Source: Thermoleophilia bacterium (GTDB lineage Bacteria; Actinomycetota; Thermoleophilia; Gaiellales; JAICJC01). From it: 16,518 bases of DNA. Under the pieces are notes generated by a model. That model saw nothing but the letters and a program-made list of their open reading frames with translations, was not told the origin of the DNA and ran no database searches. The position numbers and the translations under genes were made by a program. The stretch covers positions 1-16,518 of the forward strand of contig JAICJM010000079.1 in the NCBI GenBank assembly GCA_025928435.1, given 5' to 3'. Within the stretch, counting starts at the first letter, position 1. Each line of letters begins with the position of its first letter. This document shows positions 13,266 to 16,518 of the stretch, in pieces.

Positions 13266-13385
13266 GCTTCTGCCCCTTTCCGCTACCCGGCGGAGAAGCG
13301 GCGGCTCCGGCGGTGTCCCACGGCAGCAGCGGGACTCCGGAGCGCCCCGCCGGAATCGCCACCCAACCGATCAGGAGGAGTGCAC
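13266..13385 (+). promoter_or_regulatory. Structured 5' leader of rpsB, candidate S2 autoregulatory leader
   Basis: The roughly 120-nt leader has nested complementary segments. An outer stem pairs CCGGCGG (13287-13293) with CCGCCGG (13347-13353). An inner hairpin pairs CTCCGG (13305-13310) with CCGGAG (13337-13342) and GTCCC (13315-13319) with GGGAC (13331-13335), closing an 11-nt loop (13320-13330). The Shine-Dalgarno AGGAGG (13373-13378) is outside the stems. Ribosomal-protein operons are often controlled by binding of their product to such leaders, and S2 leaders are known in other bacteria; I cannot match this one to a known family. Confidence 0.45.
13373..13378 (+). promoter_or_regulatory. 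Shine-Dalgarno sequence of rpsB
   Basis: AGGAGG, a full-strength ribosome site 7 nt before GTG 13386. It fixes that GTG as the rpsB start although the frame is open about 190 nt further upstream. It contrasts with the SD-less starts of hisD, sepF and others. Confidence 0.85.
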
Positions 13386-14279
13386 GTGCCTGAGGTCACG
13401 ATGCGCGAGCTGCTCGAGGCCGGAGTCCATTTCGGCCACCAGACGAGACGCTGGAACCCCAAGATGCGCCGCTTCATCTTCGGCGAGCGCGGCGGCATCT
13501 ACATCATCGACCTGCAGCAGACGATGGGCCTGCTGCACGAGGCGTTCACCTACGTCGCGAACGTCGGCGAACGCAACGGCACCGTGCTCTTCGTGGGCAC
13601 GAAGAAGCAGGCCCAGGACGCCGTCGCCGAGCACGCCGGCCGCGTGGGGATGCCCTACGTGAACCACCGCTGGCTGGGTGGCCTGCTGACGAACTACCGC
13701 ACGATCCAGGAGCGCATCGGCGCCCTGCACAACCTGCGCCGCCAGAAGACCGAGGGCCAGCTCGACCTGCTCCCGTCCAAGGAGCGGGCCTCGACGCTGT
13801 CCGAGCTCGAGAAGCTCGAGGCGAACCTGGGCGGCGTCGCCGACACGCGCAAGCTGCCCGACGCCGTTGTCGTGATCGACATGAAGAAGGAGGCGCTGGC
13901 CGTACGTGAGGCGAAGCGCCTGAACATCCCGGTGATCGGGCTCGTCGACACGAACTGCGACCCCGACGACGCCGACTTCGTGATCCCCGGGAACGACGAT
14001 GCCATACGCTCGTCGGCGCTGATCGTGCGCCTGCTGGCGGACGCGATCGCCGAGGGACGGAACCGCGGCGTGACGGTGTCGGACTTCGTCTCGGAGAACG
14101 GCGACGAGACCGACGGCGGCGGCGAGCCTGCGGAGGGCGCACCCGCCGAGCCTGCCGCGCAGGCCGCCCCGGTGCCCGCGGCAGAGGCCGCACCCACGCC
14201 GGCCGCCCCGGCCGCAGAGCCGGCCGCCGAGGCGGCGGCCCCCGACGCACAACCACCCAGCAGTGAGGAAGCACAGTGA
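13386..14279 (+). CDS. rpsB: 30S ribosomal protein S2
   Basis: Structural protein of the small ribosomal subunit, needed for S1 or mRNA platform assembly. From GTG 13386 it has 297 residues: the conserved S2 core (about 1-235) plus a C-terminal extension. Core signatures are [20 protein letters not shown] (6-25), IYIIDLQQT (38-46), [11 protein letters not shown] (67-77), [16 protein letters not shown] (92-107) and [20 protein letters not shown] (157-176). The tail from about 236 is low-complexity Ala/Pro/Glu, ending SSEEAQ; extended S2 tails occur in other Actinomycetota. A strong AGGAGG precedes the start, after a structured leader. The stop overlaps the tsf start as GTGA. It is the first gene of the rpsB-tsf-pyrH-frr-uppS operon. 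Confidence 0.97.
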   Translation: MPEVTMRELLEAGVHFGHQTRRWNPKMRRFIFGERGGIYIIDLQQTMGLLHEAFTYVANVGERNGTVLFVGTKKQAQDAVAEHAGRVGMPYVNHRWLGGLLTNYRTIQERIGALHNLRRQKTEGQLDLLPSKERASTLSELEKLEANLGGVADTRKLPDAVVVIDMKKEALAVREAKRLNIPVIGLVDTNCDPDDADFVIPGNDDAIRSSALIVRLLADAIAEGRNRGVTVSDFVSENGDETDGGGEPAEGAPAEPAAQAAPVPAAEAAPTPAAPAAEPAAEAAAPDAQPPSSEEAQ

Positions 14280-14896
14280 GCGATGTTGCCTACAAGCCCA
14301 GCGCCGCCGAGGTCAAGCAGCTGCGCGACATGACTCAGGCGGGCATGATGGACTGCCGCAACGCCCTCGTCGAGTCCGGCGGGGACATGGAGGCGGCGGT
14401 CAAGGCCCTGCGCGAGAAGGGCATCGCATCGGCGAGCAAGCGCTCCGGCCGCGGCACCGGCGAGGGCCTGGTCGCGACCTACGTCCACCACAACGGCCGG
14501 ATCGGCGCCATGGTCGAGATCGGCTGCGAGACCGACTTCGTCGCCCGCAACGAGCAGTTCCAGGCCTTCGCCCGCAAGGTCGCCGGCCAGGTCGCGAGCG
14601 CGGGCGATCTGCGGTTCGTCTCGGAGGACGAGATCACCGACGAGTTCCGCACGTCCGAGCTCGAGATCTACCGGGCCAAGGCTGCCGGCGAGGGCCGGCC
14701 CGAGGCGATGCTGGACAAGATCGCCGAGGGCATGTTCCAGAAGTCCCTCTCCGACACGGTGCTCCTGAACCAGCCCTCGATCCGCCCGGAGGACGACAGC
14801 AAGACCATCGAGACGCTCCGGGCCGAGCTGTCCGGCACGCTGGGCGAGAACATCGAGGTGAAGCGCTTCGCCCGCTTCGAGGTGGGCGGCGAGTGA
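14276..14896 (+). CDS. tsf: Elongation factor Ts
   Basis: Guanine-nucleotide exchange factor that regenerates EF-Tu-GTP during translation. The 206-residue form is the short type, close to that of Thermus and shorter than the roughly 280 residues of E. coli. The N-terminal UBA-like domain reads [33 protein letters not shown] in continuous sense (9-41), with the core signature [13 protein letters not shown] (83-95) containing TDFVARN, which contacts EF-Tu. One core subdomain appears reduced, as expected for the short type. The GTG start overlaps the rpsB stop, with GAGGAA (14265-14270) as ribosome site; the stop in turn overlaps pyrH as GTGA. Confidence 0.96.
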   Translation: MSDVAYKPSAAEVKQLRDMTQAGMMDCRNALVESGGDMEAAVKALREKGIASASKRSGRGTGEGLVATYVHHNGRIGAMVEIGCETDFVARNEQFQAFARKVAGQVASAGDLRFVSEDEITDEFRTSELEIYRAKAAGEGRPEAMLDKIAEGMFQKSLSDTVLLNQPSIRPEDDSKTIETLRAELSGTLGENIEVKRFARFEVGGE

Positions 14897-15645
14897 GCCC
14901 GGAGGGCGAACCGGCCTTCGGGCGCGTCCTGCTCAAGCTGTCCGGCGAGGCGCTCATGGGCGATCGCGGGTACGGGCAGGACCCCGATCGGATCGGGGCG
15001 ATCGCGCGCGCCCTGCGCGCCGTGCACGACAGCGGGGTGCAGGTGGCGATCGTCGTCGGCGGCGGCAACATCCTGCGCGGGACGCAGGAGGCGGCGCGGG
15101 GCATGGACCGCGCCACCGCCGACTACGCCGGCATGCTGGCGACGCTCCTGAACGCCCTCACGGTCTCGGACGCGCTCGAGCAGTCCGGCGTGCACACCCG
15201 CGTCCAGTCGGCGATCAACGTCTCCCAGGTGGCCGAGCCGTACATCCGCCGCCGGGCGATCCGCCACCTCGAGAAGGGCCGGGTCGTGATCTTCGCCGCC
15301 GGCACCGGCAACCCGTTCTTCACCACCGACACCGCCGCCGCCCTGCGCGCGCTCGAGATCGGGGCGCAGGGGATCCTGATGGGCAAGAACGGCGTGGATG
15401 GGGTGCTCGACTCCGACCCCCGCGAGAACCCGGACGCGCGCCTGATTCCGGAGCTGACCCACCTCGAGGCGATCGAGCGGGGCTTGCGGGTCATGGACAC
15501 GACCGCGCTGTCCCTGTGCATGGACAACCGCGTTCCGCTGTACGTTTTCAACCTGGACGACGAGTCGAACATCGAGCGGGTCGTGCGCGGGGAACGGATC
15601 GGGACGATCATCGCCGCGCGCATCCCGGCGGAGGTCGCAACATGA
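14893..15645 (+). CDS. pyrH: Uridylate kinase (UMP kinase)
   Basis: Hexameric bacterial UMP kinase of the amino-acid-kinase fold, phosphorylating UMP to UDP for pyrimidine, RNA and cell-wall precursor supply. The 250-residue protein starts at GTG 14893, overlapping the tsf stop. Motifs are [11 protein letters not shown] (11-21) with the phosphate-contacting Lys15, [11 protein letters not shown] (53-63), [19 protein letters not shown] (70-88), which is the UMP-site region, [18 protein letters not shown] and [14 protein letters not shown] in the nucleotide-binding C-terminal part. The open frame begins far upstream inside rpsB, but family N termini align at this GTG. The stop overlaps the frr start as ATGA. 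The operon position after tsf is nearly universal. Confidence 0.96.
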   Translation: MSPEGEPAFGRVLLKLSGEALMGDRGYGQDPDRIGAIARALRAVHDSGVQVAIVVGGGNILRGTQEAARGMDRATADYAGMLATLLNALTVSDALEQSGVHTRVQSAINVSQVAEPYIRRRAIRHLEKGRVVIFAAGTGNPFFTTDTAAALRALEIGAQGILMGKNGVDGVLDSDPRENPDARLIPELTHLEAIERGLRVMDTTALSLCMDNRVPLYVFNLDDESNIERVVRGERIGTIIAARIPAEVAT

Positions 15646-16199
15646 TCGATGACGTGTTGAAGGATGCCACCCGCAGGATGGACAAGAGCGTCGAGAGCGC
15701 CCGGCACGAGTTCATGACCGTGCGCACCGGCCGGGCCGCGGCGACGCTTCTCGACCGCGTCCAGGTGACCGCCTACGGCACCAAGATGCCGATCAACCAG
15801 CTGGCCACGATCGGCGTCCCCGAGCCGCGCATGCTCACCATCACGCCGTTCGACAAGAGCATCATGAAGGACATCGAGCGCGGCATCCTCGAGTCCGATC
15901 TCGGCCTCACGCCCTCGAACGACGGCCAGCTGATCCGGCTCCCGATCCCGCAGCTGACCGAGGAGCGGCGCAAGGACCTCGTCCGCCAGGTGCGGCACAT
16001 GGCCGAGGAGGGCCGGGTCGCCACTCGCAACGTCCGCCGCGACGCGATCCACCGGCTCAAGGAGCTCGAGAAGAACGGCGAGACCGGCTCTGACGACGTC
16101 CACCGCGCGGAGGACCGGCTGCAGAAGCTGACCGACGAGCGCGTCGCCCAGATCGACGCCGCGCTGAAGGCCAAAGAGGCCGAGATCATGGAAGTCTGA
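15642..16199 (+). CDS. frr: Ribosome recycling factor
   Basis: With EF-G it splits post-termination ribosomes for a new round of translation. The 185 residues match the standard length. The protein has the tRNA-like two-domain build: a three-helix bundle from the N-terminal [19 protein letters not shown] (21-39) and C-terminal helices (about 105-185), and a small beta domain with [21 protein letters not shown] (46-66). [20 protein letters not shown] and the ending [20 protein letters not shown] are typical. The ATG overlaps the pyrH stop by 4 nt, and GGAGGT (15630-15635) gives a strong ribosome site 6 nt upstream. A 19-nt gap separates it from uppS. Confidence 0.97.
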   Translation: MIDDVLKDATRRMDKSVESARHEFMTVRTGRAAATLLDRVQVTAYGTKMPINQLATIGVPEPRMLTITPFDKSIMKDIERGILESDLGLTPSNDGQLIRLPIPQLTEERRKDLVRQVRHMAEEGRVATRNVRRDAIHRLKELEKNGETGSDDVHRAEDRLQKLTDERVAQIDAALKAKEAEIMEV

Positions 16200-16218
16200 C
16201 GGGTCCGCGTCCTGGCGG

Positions 16219-16518
16219 ATGACCGTCGTGCGACGACAGATACGGCTGCTCCGCACCATGGGCCGCCTGCGGCGGGCCGGGCCGACGCCCGAGCCCGAGG
16301 CGCCCGCGGTCGCCGCGAACGTGGCCATCATCATGGACGGGAACGGCCGCTGGGCCGCCCGCCGCGGCCTGCCGCCGCTGGCCGGACACCGGGCCGGTAC
16401 CCGCGCGCTGCGCCGCACCGTCGAGGCCGCCCCCGGCCTGGGCGTCCGCAGCCTGGTCGTGTACGCCTTCTCGACCGAGAACTGGGGCCGGCCGGAGCGC
16501 GAGGTCGACGACCTGATG
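16219..16518 (+). CDS. uppS: Undecaprenyl diphosphate synthase, 5' part (isoprenyl transferase)
   Basis: Cis-prenyltransferase that builds the long-chain polyprenyl diphosphate carrier for peptidoglycan and other wall polymers. Only the first 100 codons are present; the window ends inside the gene. The catalytic motif [16 protein letters not shown] (35-50) has the metal-binding Asp40, followed by LAGHRAG (54-60) and the substrate-site [16 protein letters not shown] (81-96). ATG 16219 gives a basic N-terminal extension, [21 protein letters not shown], before a Pro/Glu-rich spacer; ATG 16258 is an alternative start in the same frame and would shorten it by 13 residues. Neither has a strong ribosome site. 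The position after frr is the common operon order, usually followed by cdsA and dxr. Confidence 0.95.
   Translation, partial: MTVVRRQIRLLRTMGRLRRAGPTPEPEAPAVAANVAIIMDGNGRWAARRGLPPLAGHRAGTRALRRTVEAAPGLGVRSLVVYAFSTENWGRPEREVDDLM

Noticed and set aside
13194..13385. Upstream extension of S2 through the hairpin and leader
   Set aside because: GTG 13386 has a perfect AGGAGG and gives the conserved N terminus; the extension overlaps the rluD-type gene and structured leader.
1..16518. tRNA/rRNA genes, CRISPR arrays, insertion sequences, attachment sites or an unknown defence system
   Set aside because: No tRNA-like cloverleaf, regularly spaced repeats, transposase/integrase motifs or clusters of unknown genes were seen; apart from the two decayed genes the window is ordinary core genome.

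Overview
The window is a dense, GC-rich (clearly above 70% by eye) bacterial chromosome segment with every gene on the + strand. The gene content points to Actinomycetota, possibly an early-branching class such as Thermoleophilia (the class is inference). The reasons are a MurA with Asp at the fosfomycin-target Cys position, a group II truncated globin, SepF, YggT and a DivIVA-like protein clustered together, a TraR/DksA-lspA-rluD block ordered as in streptomycetes, an S2 with an Ala/Pro-rich tail, and several genes that seem to be read from leaderless mRNAs.

Region by region. (1) 22-2993: murA (peptidoglycan precursor), hisD (histidine biosynthesis) and a RidA-family deaminase. (2) 2998-4756: a ThuA-like gene broken by a 2-nt frameshift, coupled to an intact Gfo/Idh/MocA oxidoreductase. 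(3) 4767-7436: a class II tRNA nucleotidyltransferase, a PgeF/YfiH-type laccase-domain protein and the PLP-binding YggS protein. (4) 7450-10596: a division block with sepF, a GNAT acetyltransferase, proC, yggT, a truncated haemoglobin and a DivIVA-like coiled-coil protein. (5) 10662-11403: a decayed SAM-methyltransferase pseudogene. (6) 11407-13210: a TraR/DksA zinc-finger protein, lspA and an RluD-type pseudouridine synthase. (7) 13211-13385: a long perfect hairpin, a promoter-like element and a structured leader. (8) 13386-16518: the translation/envelope operon rpsB-tsf-pyrH-frr-uppS, with uppS cut by the window end.

The layout is the usual division and envelope neighbourhood (murA ... pgeF-yggS-sepF-yggT-divIVA ... 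lspA-rluD). However, metabolic and tRNA-processing genes lie between murA and pgeF, where ftsQ/ftsZ normally sit in Actinomycetota. Coupling is tight: nine junctions have 4-nt stop/start overlaps (ATGA, GTGA, and one probable CTGA). Genes that do not overlap their upstream neighbour often carry a TANNNT -10-like box 7-11 nt before the start codon and no Shine-Dalgarno sequence.

I found no tRNA, rRNA, CRISPR array, transposase, integrase or phage gene, and no convincing new multi-gene system. The observations most worth a second look are the leaderless-promoter pattern (with stop codons embedded in -10 boxes), the CTG-start acetyltransferase, the hairpin plus leader before rpsB, the two frameshifted accessory genes among intact core genes, and the Asp-type MurA.
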